Below are positions 55,040 to 64,000 of a stretch of DNA of 64,000 nucleotides, in pieces. The notes beneath the pieces are model-generated. The model made no database searches, had not been told where the DNA came from, and saw only the letters and a program-made list of their open reading frames with translations. The DNA lies in the NCBI GenBank assembly GCA_951812925.1, contig OX638372.1:2790001-2854000 (forward strand). Direction: 5' to 3'. Made by a program: the position numbers and the translations under genes. Source of the stretch: Calliopum simillimum (taxonomy: Eukaryota; Arthropoda; Insecta; Diptera; Lauxaniidae). Every line of letters starts with the position of its first letter. Within the stretch, counting starts at the first letter, position 1.

Positions 55040-58000
55040 ATGAGCATTCCAAGAAAAAATTACCAGAATGAGAATGATTCTCCAAATTCAGGTACGTGGT
55101 TTTATACTATTTTATCGCCGACACACACTATGTAGATTTATTTCCGAATTTTTGAAGCTCAGTATTTCGACATCAAATTAAATACTCCTCTTTAAATACC
55201 TTTAAACTCATTCATATGCGGGTCGTTTGATTACTCAGAGAATTTTTGGATACCCTCACAGTAACTTTAAAACCAATGCTGCTCCCGTCAATTCTTACAC
55301 TGCACATCAAATAATAGGCTTTTGATTGTTGCATGGAAGTTTCTTGTCAATTCTGAATGGACTTTCTGCGTTTGAATCCGACTCTGACTTCAGAATTGGT
55401 CCATCAGCTCTAGATTTTGAGATATTTGAAGTTAAAAACCCGAATATGGTTAATTTTGAGGTTAGATGCAGACTCCACAAATCTTTTTGTATTTTTTTAC
55501 ATAACTCATAACGTAGTGCTACTCTTTCTCTTCAAAATTATCTCTTAAAAAGTGTCGTAAAATGTTTCCTTCAAAATTTATAGCCAAATTTAGATGATGT
55601 CATGAAATCTTATGTAACGACTAACCTAAAGTCTGTGAATTTTGTGATGTCATCTTAAATCGACCATAACTTTTGAAGGAAACATCGTACGACACTTTTT
55701 AAGACTTCATTTTGAAGAACAAGAGTAGCACTACGTAATGAATTAAATATAAGCAAAAAAACTGAAAAACAATTTGTGCAATCTGCATCGAACCTCAAAA
55801 ATATTCGTATTCGTGGCTTCAACCTCAAATATCTAAAAATATAGAGATGGTGGGCAAAGTCTGACCTCGGATTTGGACTCTACGCCAAAAGTTCCTTCAG
55901 AAATCACCTTCAGCTGTCCTGCAACAAAATCATTGTTGTGCTGTGTTATCTATTGACATACAACTATGAAAAAATAAGAAGCGCGAGACGACGCTAAAAC
56001 TAGAGCTCAAAAAAACGACGCCGAAAAGGTCTTTAACTCTCTCAATAAAGAAGTCAGGCGATCGTGCAGACAAGACAGAAGAAGAATAAATAACGACCTC
56101 GCTAGCGAAGCCGAAATTGCTGCAAATGCTCAAAATCTCAGGCAGCTTTACGATATCACCCGAAGGCTATATGGCAGAAAACACCCAAAGAACCGCCCTA
56201 TCAAAGTCAAAAATGGAAATCTCTTAACACCCGCTGATTTTTTATATGGGTGCAAAACGTGGCTTGTTACTGAACAATTAATGAACAAGCTGCAAGTATT
56301 CGTCATGCTTAAGACGTTTACTAAAGGTTTGGTGGCCTCGCACTATATCAAATGCCGAGATATATCAAAAATGCAAGCAGAGGGCTACAGCAAACGAGGT
56401 CAAACTGCGCAAGTGGAAATGGATTAATCATACTCTCCGGAAACCACACTGCGAAGTATGTCGCCAGGCTCTTGAGTGGAATCCACAAGGCAGTAGAGGT
56501 GGTACACCCAAACCCATCTGGAAAATGTCGCTGTATTAGGAAATTCAAGAATCGGTAAAGTTGTGGCAAGAGATAAAAGTCATCGCAAGGGATCGCGACA
56601 AATGGAGACGTTTCATATTGGCCCTATGCTTCTCTTAGGAGTTAAAGGAGAATACATACTTACATACTATGGAACTTTGAGCAACCTGGATCTTTTAGTT
56701 TGTGTTTAACAGCCATTGAAAGCAGACAACCTCGTGAATATTAAGGAAAATGGAACAAAGTGAACTTCTCTTGCTAATTAAGCATTATTTTTTGCGTAAA
56801 AACCCATTACCGAATGGATGGAATGAAAAGGTCATTACAATGCTGGATTTAAAGTTACTGTGCGCGAAAAATCTCGGACTTATCAAAATATTTCAAAATA
56901 AAGAGCTCCAAAGTTCAGGGTCATATCCAGCTCTGATCAGATTAATATTCTAATTTAACAGATAATGTATGAAGTAGCCTGTTAAAAAGTACTTTTGTTG
57001 CATTTCTAAATAGATATTCAAGCATTGAAGCAAGATATGAAAGTCATGAATGAAAAGCTCGAACATGTGTTAGAATTGTTAACTGAAAACAATATTTTAT
57101 TGCGGCGGAGTTTAGGACTTTTCGTAATGACTACGACACGATTCCCGCTTAAATCGGAGGATGACATCAAAGGCCTAGAAAAAGAGCTCAGTGGCGATAA
57201 GAAAGCTGACATTGTAAGTACCTGCTGTTCCACTTAATAACAAGTACCAAGAAAACGAATATCAATATATTCTTCATCATCGTTACCTCCTGAGTGAATA
57301 TAGCCATTTCCATCTGTCTAAACCACATTATCATCGCTTCACTCTTTTAATTAATAATACTAGAGTACGCAAGTGTAAGCAAACTCTTATGAGTAACAAT
57401 GTCTGCATATTTTAAATCCTAAGAGTTAAGTCTGTCACCATTAAAAAAATTTAAACTTCTTATTTGCCTTCCTTAGTGTTAACCCTATCTTCATTCCGAA
57501 TTTCATAAAAATCGATGCAGCGGTTAAGCCGTGAGAGCATTTTTTCCATTTAGAGGCGTGGCACCGACCTTTTTTAAAAGCAATATAGTCCTATCCACTG
57601 CTTCTGCTCACAACAGGACGTCTATTTACGTATATATATATAGATTACTGCATCCACATAAAATTATTTTTTTAGGTTGGAGCACTTAAAAAAATGATGG
57701 GAGGAACGTTAAAAAATATTGAACGAATATTTTTTAAAGATTTAATTATGGAATTCAACTACGATGGTACAAAGGGAAATAAGTCATTAAAAAATTATGG
57801 TCGGGTCGTCACTGCTCTTGAAGGTATGCTTGTAAATAAAATCAAGAACATATAAAATTAACTTCTTCGTTTTTATATTTTCTTTAAGTACTTAATAGTA
57901 CAAAATATGTTTGCTTTTTTTTTTTTTGGCACAGATATAAAAAGATTAAAAAACAAACTAAAATTTTCCTTTTAACAGAAGCAACTTCAAAAGAAGGAAG

Positions 58001-58091
58001 GCCTTACGAGGAATATGTTGATGAATTGCGGACCATTTTTCGAAAAATAAAAAACCGGTGCAATAAGCAGCAATCTCGAAAAAACGAGTAA
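55040..58091 (+). CDS. DUF4806-like accessory protein of the EnSpm-like element, four exons
   Basis: Four exons splice in frame to a 170-aa protein: 55040-55091, 57014-57213, 57676-57823 and 57979-58091. Every junction has GT and AG ends (GTACGT, GTAAGT, GTATGC; TAG, TAG, CAG), and phases match (1, 0, 1). The protein starts MSIPRKNYQNENDSPNS, has a coiled-coil-like segment (KQDMKVMNEKLEHVLELL), then RFPLKSEDDIKGLEKELSG, GGTLKNIERIFFKDLIMEFN, GTKGNKSLKNY and a basic tail. The PL.....L..LE..L and N..G..G.K.L... pattern is that of DUF4806 proteins, of unknown function in insects. Its place inside the terminal repeats, beside the transposase, suggests a helper in transposition; that is inference. 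Intron 1 (1.9 kb) is enlarged by insertions. Confidence 0.75.
55322..55935. mobile_element. ~0.6-kb foldback element in the accessory gene's first intron
   Basis: Left arm GTAGTGCTACTCTTTCTCTT, AAAAAGTGTCGTAAAATG and TTTCCTTCAAAA faces TTTTGAAGGAAACATCGTAC, GACACTTTTTAAG and AAGAGTAGCACTACGT. Pairing extends outwards to about 55322 and 55935 with more mismatches. Nearly the whole unit is two arms with a ~35-bp loop. No coding capacity. Confidence 0.75.
55955..56675 (+). pseudogene. Truncated non-LTR retrotransposon (LINE) in the same intron
   Basis: Plus-strand frames give KTRAQKNDAEKVFNSLNKEV, RRSCRQDRRRINNDLASEAE, LRQLYDITRRLYGRK and IKVKNGNLLTPADF, the linker between endonuclease and reverse transcriptase in a common group of insect LINEs. 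It then jumps to LYGCKTWLVTEQLMNKLQVF, a frame-broken copy of the IRKWRWIGHTLRKP...ALEWNPQG region, and ARDRDKWRRF... before the stop and an ACATACTTACAT tail. The reverse transcriptase core between linker and C-terminus is missing and several frameshifts are present, so the copy is dead. It shares its 3' end with 40431-40510. Confidence 0.7.
56740..56960 (+). pseudogene. Possible mariner-like N-terminal fragment
   Basis: The open frame at 56750-56953 begins MEQSELLLLIKHYFLRKNPL. Mariner-type transposases often begin M-(E/D)-Q-x-E-x-R-x-x-I-K-x-x-F, so this could be the start of a decayed mariner that inserted in the intron. After residue 20 the match is not convincing. Alternatively it is an unused open frame. 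Confidence 0.3.
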
Positions 58092-58325
58092 TATTTATTA
58101 TAACATAAATACGTCTACCTTTTATAAATCGTATTATGAGCGTGTATTATTTAATATTAATTTTTTAAATATTGTATTACAATGTAAACTGGAATTTTTT
58201 TAAGTTTTATTATAAACATTTCAAAATACCTATGATTTGTCTTTATTTACCTTGTTGAAATAAGAATTTTGATAAGTATCTTCAAATGGGTTTAATTCGA
58301 TAATACGTAAATATGTCACCAAAAT

Positions 58326-58790
58326 ATCATCAACGACGACGTAAGGGAAACTGTTGCTTTTAATATCATCAACGAAAAAATGTAAAAATTGTCACCCTGA
58401 ACGTCATCAACGACAACGTAAGGGAAATTGTCGCTCTTAATGTCATCAACGAAAAAATGTAAAAATTGTCACCCTGAATGTCATCAACGACAACGTAAGG
58501 GAAATTGTCGCTCGTAATGTCATCAACGAAAAAAAGTAAAAATTGTCGCCCTGAATGTCATCAACGACAACGTAAGGGAAATTGTCGCTCTTAATGTCAT
58601 CAATGAAAAAATGTAAAAATTGTCGCCCTGAATGTCATCAACGACAACGTAAGGGAAATTGTAGCTCGTAATGTCATCAACGAAAAAATGTAAAAATTGT
58701 CGCCCTGAATGTCATCAACGACAACGTAAGGGAAACTGTCGCTCTTTATGTCATCAACGACAATGTAAGGGACACTGTCGCTCTTTTAGT
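58326..58790 (+). repeat. 77-bp minisatellite, right subterminal array of the EnSpm-like element
   Basis: GTAAGGGAAA recurs at 58341, 58418, 58495, 58572, 58649 and 58726, an exact 77-bp period, then once more after 39 bp. Each unit is two half-units starting TGTCATCAACGA: one with CAACGTAAGGGAAATTGTCG, the other with AAAAATGTAAAAATTGTC. Subterminal arrays of this kind are where EnSpm transposases bind in plants; here the role is inferred. Confidence 0.9.
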
Positions 58791-58924
58791 CGTTGATGAA
58801 ATATGGGACACTTGTATGGAAATTTCGTTAACGACTGCCATACAAAAATACACATCCGTCATCAAAGATTTCATATGGTCGTGCACCCGTCATTGATGTT
58901 TTCTTGCAGACTGGCCCAACTGGG

Positions 58925-61358
58925 ACCTCATATTACTTTTACTCGTATGTATAAAGTCTTTTATTAGATATTCTTTATTTCATTTTAGTACCTTAAGTTT
59001 TTCTTCCCGATTGTGATCTTTGCATTATAGTGTTTGAATATTTTAAAGGCTATCTTTGACCTCCCAATTTGTATCTTTGTTTGAAATTATTTTTATCTTT
59101 GATTATCTTTATTTAACTGTGTACTTTCTAACAAAGAAAAAGTTTCTTATCTCCCCATAAATGGCCGAAAAACAACGGTTAACCTAAATTTTTTGTTCAC
59201 CAATACATCCCTGGTATTCTCTCTCAACTGCATTTATTTTTCAATCCCCGTTACCGTGAATTGTCAAATTGAAATCCTAACAGGCAGGCACCTGCTGTGA
59301 TCGCGCTCAATCAAAAACCAAATATGGCGAATTCAGCTGTCAATACAAATGCTCGCTCACCATTGACTGATCGTGTAATTACTTAAGCTGACAACGGCAA
59401 AGTTTTGACCAGGCCTACAAGAGAACAAAGCAATTGCAGGTACCAACTGTAAAGCAGAGTGTTGAACATAAACTCAAAAGAAAAGATTGCCAGAACTCTT
59501 GCTGGAGAAGAAGTACATCTCAGCTCATCTTGAAATTTAAAAAAGAAAAAACTTCTTCACATGCTTCAACGCGCGCGCGTCTGTCAATCATGCGCAGAAA
59601 TTGCTGCAACAGCAGCGTTGCACAAAATGAGTCACGCAGCGCATCAACTACAACGTCATAAAAATGTGGCATCACAACCATGATTTCCATGAACGTCAGC
59701 GTAACCTGGTTTATGTGCCACCATCGATTATGATGGAAATCATTTATTTGCCACTGAAGAGTGTTGTTCGGCACATAATTCAAGATATCTTGAGTGGCAT
59801 AGCGTTGAAGATGTGTCTTTTTGTTGTTATTGTTGTTCTTTTCCTGAATGTATCAAGCACTACAGAGTTAGTGATTTTCCAATAGTCCAACGTGTTGTTG
59901 CAGATTTCTTTGGTTTATGCAGTTTAGTGTAGATTTTATGGCAGGTGCAGTAACGCTGCTCCTTATTTAATTGCTTTACTTTATCATCTATTCATTCGTC
60001 TGCATAGATTTTTTCTATTTTAATGGTAGGCACTGACTAAGGAGACACGCGTTGCTCCTCGGCTATCAAACAACTTTTGTTGTTAAGAAGCTTTGAATTA
60101 TGTTTTTTCCTTAAATTATAAGTTTGCTACCATCACCATTTGAATTGTCTTGTCCTTCAATTTTCAAGACAGCATCCCGAATAGGATTTGCTCGATTTTT
60201 ACAGCATTTTGATGTTTAGCCATATTAAAATCAAAAAAGTAAGATTTAAAGATTTTTATATAGTTTATTTTCCCTGAGATTGAAGATGCGGAAAAGTCTA
60301 TATACCTTAGAAAACTTAAAATAAATATATACATAAACTCGTCAGAAATGAAATCAAATTTTCTGTTTTTCTTTTGCCTAAAAATGAGTCTTGATCAAGA
60401 GTTTAGTGCCATGTATAGTCAATATTTCCCTGAAAACGATGTAGATAATGACGAACTACATTTGCCTCAGGCAGAAGATGTTGTCTAAGAACAAACTAAG
60501 TAGTTGCGTTGAGTTTAACGTTTCATAACAGACTAATTTATTTTTGTCAAATTTCTTATGACTAGCTTAAAATGTTACATTGCTATGCGCCACTGAGAGT
60601 ATTAGAATCGTATGATTTAACAGTTAGGTGAAAAGCAAAATAGAAAGAAGAATTACTCGAATGATTTTACGGTTCTTTAAATAGTAGAAAAAACAACCAG
60701 TGGCGGTGTAAACTAAATTATTAAATAGCAAAATTTTCAAAATTAAAGAATTCAAATTCTAGTCAAATAAACTTAGGATAAAACTTAATATTTTTCATAA
60801 ACAGATGTTATGAACCAAAGTTTGGTTGGCATGGAATTATTAGCTGTCGATGAAGAAGAGTTGGTAAACAAATTTCTCTCTAAAGATTGTTATAATATCA
60901 AATGCCGAACAATTATACCATGAAAAATTTTCGAGAACACTGGAAACAATTGTTTAGAGTTATTAAAGAATAAACTGACGCGGACATGTTTCATCTTTTA
61001 TTAAAACCTATAGATCGTCAAATTCTAGATAATTAGTCTCTTCGTTTACTGGCTCAAAGTCAAAATGTTAACATAATTTTAACTTTGTGCACATCTACAC
61101 ACAAATTCCTTTCTAATGGTGTATAACTTAAAGATTTACTCCATTTTTAATATAGTAAATAAAGATGGACAATTTTTGTTTTGGATATAAGTACAGCAGA
61201 CATTGTGGGTCCATTACCAAAACAGGAGTTGGTATAGAAAAATGTGGGTCTCCATTACCGAAAAAATGAGTTAGCATCAAAGAAATGAATGGTGAGTGCG
61301 TTAGTGGAGAAGTTTTCGAACCACACGTGAAACAAGGTTCATCTTTTCTGTTCATTTA
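58925..61358. other. Stretch with small open frames only
   Basis: No supported gene. 60349-60489 is a 46-codon frame beginning MKSNFLFFFCLKMSLDQEFS (a possible signal-like start) and ending in an acidic stretch (ENDVDNDELHLPQAEDVV). 60808-60921 is a 37-codon acidic frame (MNQSLVGMELLAVDEEELVN). Their acidic composition is unusual for random AT-rich DNA, but no family is recognised and nothing joins them. Frames at 59434-59885 overlap one another and are unassigned. Confidence 0.35.
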
Positions 61359-62810
61359 GGGCCAATTTCACAGTGTAAGCTTAAGCGTAGTTTAACTGTT
61401 GAGTGTAGTTTAAGTAAGAATTTAATTTTCACAGTCATTTGAATTTAAAGGCAACGGTCCATTCAGTACGTCGAGTACGTCACGTCGTTTTTTTGGACTG
61501 ACAGCTAAGTTAAAAATATGAGTTTATATCAAGTGTGACCCAATCAGTACGTCTCCGTCAACGCAACGTACAAAAGTTGCCCAACTCCCAACTTTCGACG
61601 TACGTCGTGTGATTTGACAACCGTAAAATAAATTTATTTTCAATTTCATTTGTTGTTTTTTTTTCCTTTGTCGTTTTTGTTTTATTTTTTGAATAATATT
61701 GGAATAAAAAAATATTGGAGCTGTGCAAGTGTAAAATAAAATTTTTAAATTAATATTATAAAAAGAATTGTGATGTTTTAATCCGTTTTGAAAGTATTCA
61801 TTGGGCCAGGCTTCTCCGTCAAATGCGTCGCAGTCAGTTGAAAAAAACGACGTGACGTATTCGACGTACTGAATGGACCGTTCGCTTAAGGGCCGCTTAA
61901 GCGCCAGTCATTCGACACTCAAAATAGTTAGGGCGGTTTATGTCAGCATTGACGTTGTCATAAATAAAAATTAAAAATAAATAAACAAAAAAATTCATTC
62001 AAAAATATATTTAAAAACAAAATTTTTATATTTTTGAATTTTTTTAAATTTCTGTATTTTAGCTGAAAATTTCTTTGAAATTTACAGAATTAAAAAATAC
62101 CTCCTATGCCAAAGCACCAATGAAAAACATTTTTCTTATCTCAGGAACTAACTTTTTTCTGCAAGCCTACGTTGTAAATGGTGCTTAGTCGTTTAGAAAA
62201 ATTCAATGTATTTTCGTTGCTATATGTGCAATCTTTCCACAATCTGAAGCAATTTTCATCCCTAAGCTTTTACATTGACATAGAAAGACTCGATCCTTGA
62301 GCCAAGTCTTGTAGCTGAAACTTCACACTAACATTTTTGTGCTTGCACATGAAATTCTGAACTGCTTGAACTTAGAATCTCAACATCGACGGAATCGTTT
62401 CCCGTTGTTCCTTTGATATCCTCAGGTGCAGATTCTTCCGCTTCTTTTCGTTATACAAAATGCAGCTTACAGCTAGTTTTCGCGTGATTTCGTTTCCACG
62501 ATTGCCATATCACTTGAGCTTGAAAAAAAAAATTCATCCATAAATCAATATGAATGCGAATTTTCCCAAAAGCGGCTAACAGATAAAATTTTTTTTGGAA
62601 GTTTATTGAAAAATTTATTCAAATGCAAACAATCTTTTACGTCAAATTTGTTGACTGTCAAATTTTCTTATCAGTATTTTTGGTTTGTATCTATGCTAAT
62701 GACAAAAGTGAGCTAGTCAACTGTGAAATTGGAAATTATTTAAGGGCCGCTTAAGCTACACTAACGGTTTAGCTAAGCTATAGCTTAAGCTCACACTGTG
62801 AAATTGGCCC
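61359..62810. mobile_element. PIF/Harbinger-like element, copy 2
   Basis: GGGCCAATTTCACAGTGTAA and GCTTAAGC at the left are mirrored by GCTTAAGCTCACACTGTGAA and ATTGGCCC at the right. TTA flanks both ends (61356-61358 and 62811-62813). It shares subterminal blocks with 44202-45966 (TTAGGGCGGTTTA, TGACGTTGTCA, TATCTATGCTAATGACAAAA), but the interiors differ in length. A minus-strand remnant near 62330-62460 reads EAEESAPEDIKGTTGNDSVD before a stop. No transposase. A different MITE has inserted at 61454-61881. Confidence 0.7.
61454..61881. mobile_element. 428-bp MITE nested in the Harbinger-like copy 2
   Basis: ACGGTCCATTCAGTACGTCG, then AGTACGTCACGTCGTTTTTTT, is mirrored at the right by AAAAAAACGACGTGACGTAT, then TCGACGTACTGAATGGACCGT. 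The arms run to about 41 bp with one mismatch. The motif ACGTCG and its variants recur inside (61555-61610). The first Harbinger-like copy reads straight through this site, which confirms the insertion. Confidence 0.85.
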
Positions 62811-62813
62811 TTA

Positions 62814-64000
62814 ATAATGTTTTTTTATCTTAAAAACCGATGTACATAATACTTCATTTAGGCACTTTAATCTCTCTCCCTCTCCTTATTCCAGATTGAA
62901 AACAAAAAAAAAAAAAAAAAAATAAAAATCAGTCTTTCGTATTTGTATTTTTCTTTACCTTATTTTTTAGTAAACTTTCCAACAAACTATGACTTTCTGG
63001 TTTGCACCATGTGAAAACGCGTCTCTAACTCTATCCGAATCGGCAAAAAGTTTGAAAATGATTTTTGACACCCTTTTCATAGGCCAATTCGCATATAAGA
63101 AATAACATATGTAAGTGCGTAGTTGTCTATGAAGCTAAAAATAAACGGGTTGCCGAGATTCTGTGCACCGGTGCAGCTAAAGTGACTAGGGAATCAAACA
63201 GTGCTAGGCCTTAAATATTCTTATGTGTCCCATAATAAGCACAATTCACATTTGTGAATGAGACTGAGGCTTATGAGACATTTGAGAAGTGCCATAAAGT
63301 CCATATTTATACAAATCATATCAGAACTTTTATTCATTTTGTTGGTTATTCAACATAAGTCGTCGAAATTTTCAGTATGAATTTGTTCTTCCAGAAGTTT
63401 TACAGCACGAAAAGCTCTTCGTTGCTGCGAGCGCTTCCCTCGAAATTGAACCCTAATAAGATCATCACTTCACACAACCCTCTGCTTACGTGTTCTTTAT
63501 TTTGATGTTTTATTCTTTGGACGATGCTGATGGTGATGCTGACCAGCAGTATCTTTAGCCAACTTGTTCAGCATCCTTTTTTTTAGTTGTATTCCTTTGC
63601 TTTTTATTTTTCACCATAAATTTTGCTCTGGAAAAATTTTAATTTGTTTTGCTCGTTTCTGATTGGTGCAAATGTCCAGGTGGTCACACGCTACTTTTCA
63701 ATCTTGAGCTCTTGGGCTTTTGCTTTATTATGTACATAGTTTTTCTTTTTGTTGTTGTTGTTGTTATGACTTGTTTTTTATTCCAATGCGTCTACTGACT
63801 TCTGGCTTTTCCCCCCTGTTCAATTCGTTTTTTGTTTTCAGGTCTCTGATGATCTCTCTGATTTTTCTGATTCTGGCGGCGGACAGATTCAAAGAGTCAT
63901 TTTTATGTTTTTTGGCGTTGATGTTTACCACTTTTCAATTTTTTTTTTGTTTTTGCTTTTTTTATGTTGTTGTTGTTGCTGCTGTCGCCCAGTTGCTGGC
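62814..64000. other. Gene-free stretch to the window end
   Basis: Poly-A at 62904-62922, (TTG)n at 63751-63765 and 63967-63984, GC-poor elsewhere. No gene or RNA is supported. Confidence 0.4.

Larger units (their letters stand above)
52754..58924 (+). mobile_element. Near-complete EnSpm/CACTA-like DNA transposon (6.2 kb)
   Basis: CCCAGTTGGGCCAGT at 52754-52768 is mirrored exactly by ACTGGCCCAACTGGG at 58910-58924. AC follows directly outside the right end and precedes the left end, a possible 2-bp duplication; the usual EnSpm duplication is 2-3 bp. Inside, in order: a 63-bp subterminal tandem pair (52798-52930), a transposase with an N-terminal frame break (53177-55004), a four-exon accessory gene (55040-58091) and a 77-bp minisatellite (58326-58790). 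Both ends carry the motif TGTCATCAACRA. Insertions sit in the accessory gene's first intron. Confidence 0.85.

Noticed and set aside
59434..59885. Overlapping open frames as a retroelement gag gene
   Set aside because: Read in two frames and on both strands they show no zinc knuckle or other gag motif; left unassigned.
1..64000. CRISPR arrays, operons or bacterial-type promoters
   Set aside because: No direct repeats with unique spacers, no tightly packed same-strand genes. Introns, poly-A signals and animal transposons show this is eukaryotic DNA.

Overview
The window reads as nuclear DNA of a higher fly (Brachycera/Schizophora; the exact genus cannot be read from it). It is very AT-rich and dense in (CAA)n/(TTG)n runs. 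It carries an insect-type tandem acylphosphatase cluster and animal-type transposons (Tc1/mariner, EnSpm/CACTA-like, PIF/Harbinger-like, piggyBac-like, LINE tails). Most long open frames are short, overlap on both strands, and match nothing recognisable. Most of the window is therefore intergenic or intronic DNA built up by repeated, often nested, insertions.

Region by region. 1-23 kb: no host gene recognised. It holds two long dispersed repeats with GTGCCACGCCC blocks, a mariner relic, and a series of inverted-repeat elements at 8216, 12665, 14269, 15621, 18842, 19207 and 20082. The last of these encloses a second element full of tRNA-like sequences. 23.1-24.5 kb: three acylphosphatase-family genes in tandem on the minus strand, the only convincing host genes. 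Only the most upstream one keeps both catalytic residues. 24.5-44 kb: more repeats, including an exact 139-bp tandem duplication at 27588, three copies of the palindrome ATGCCATATGGCAT at 30-32 kb, a 1.6-kb head-to-head Tc1 foldback (33933-35568), a small inverted-repeat element at 36026, a three-copy repeat (37.8-39.6 kb) and LINE 3' ends near 40.3 kb.

44-64 kb: two copies of a PIF/Harbinger-like element with TTA duplications (44202-45966 and 61359-62810), each hit by a different smaller inverted-repeat element; a GACCAA-rich inverted-repeat element; and a 1-kb foldback whose arms share a short open frame (51042-52090). The largest feature is a 6.2-kb EnSpm/CACTA-like transposon (52754-58924). 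It has 15-bp perfect terminal inverted repeats, an almost intact 539-aa transposase, and a downstream four-exon gene whose predicted product resembles DUF4806 proteins. It also has a 77-bp subterminal minisatellite, and two or three other elements have inserted into the accessory gene's first intron.

How the genes relate. The acylphosphatase genes are a local gene family, probably one enzyme and two derived non-enzymatic copies. In the CACTA-like element the transposase and accessory protein are most likely partners, perhaps made from one promoter by alternative splicing. All family calls were made by eye from motif memory; no database search was run.
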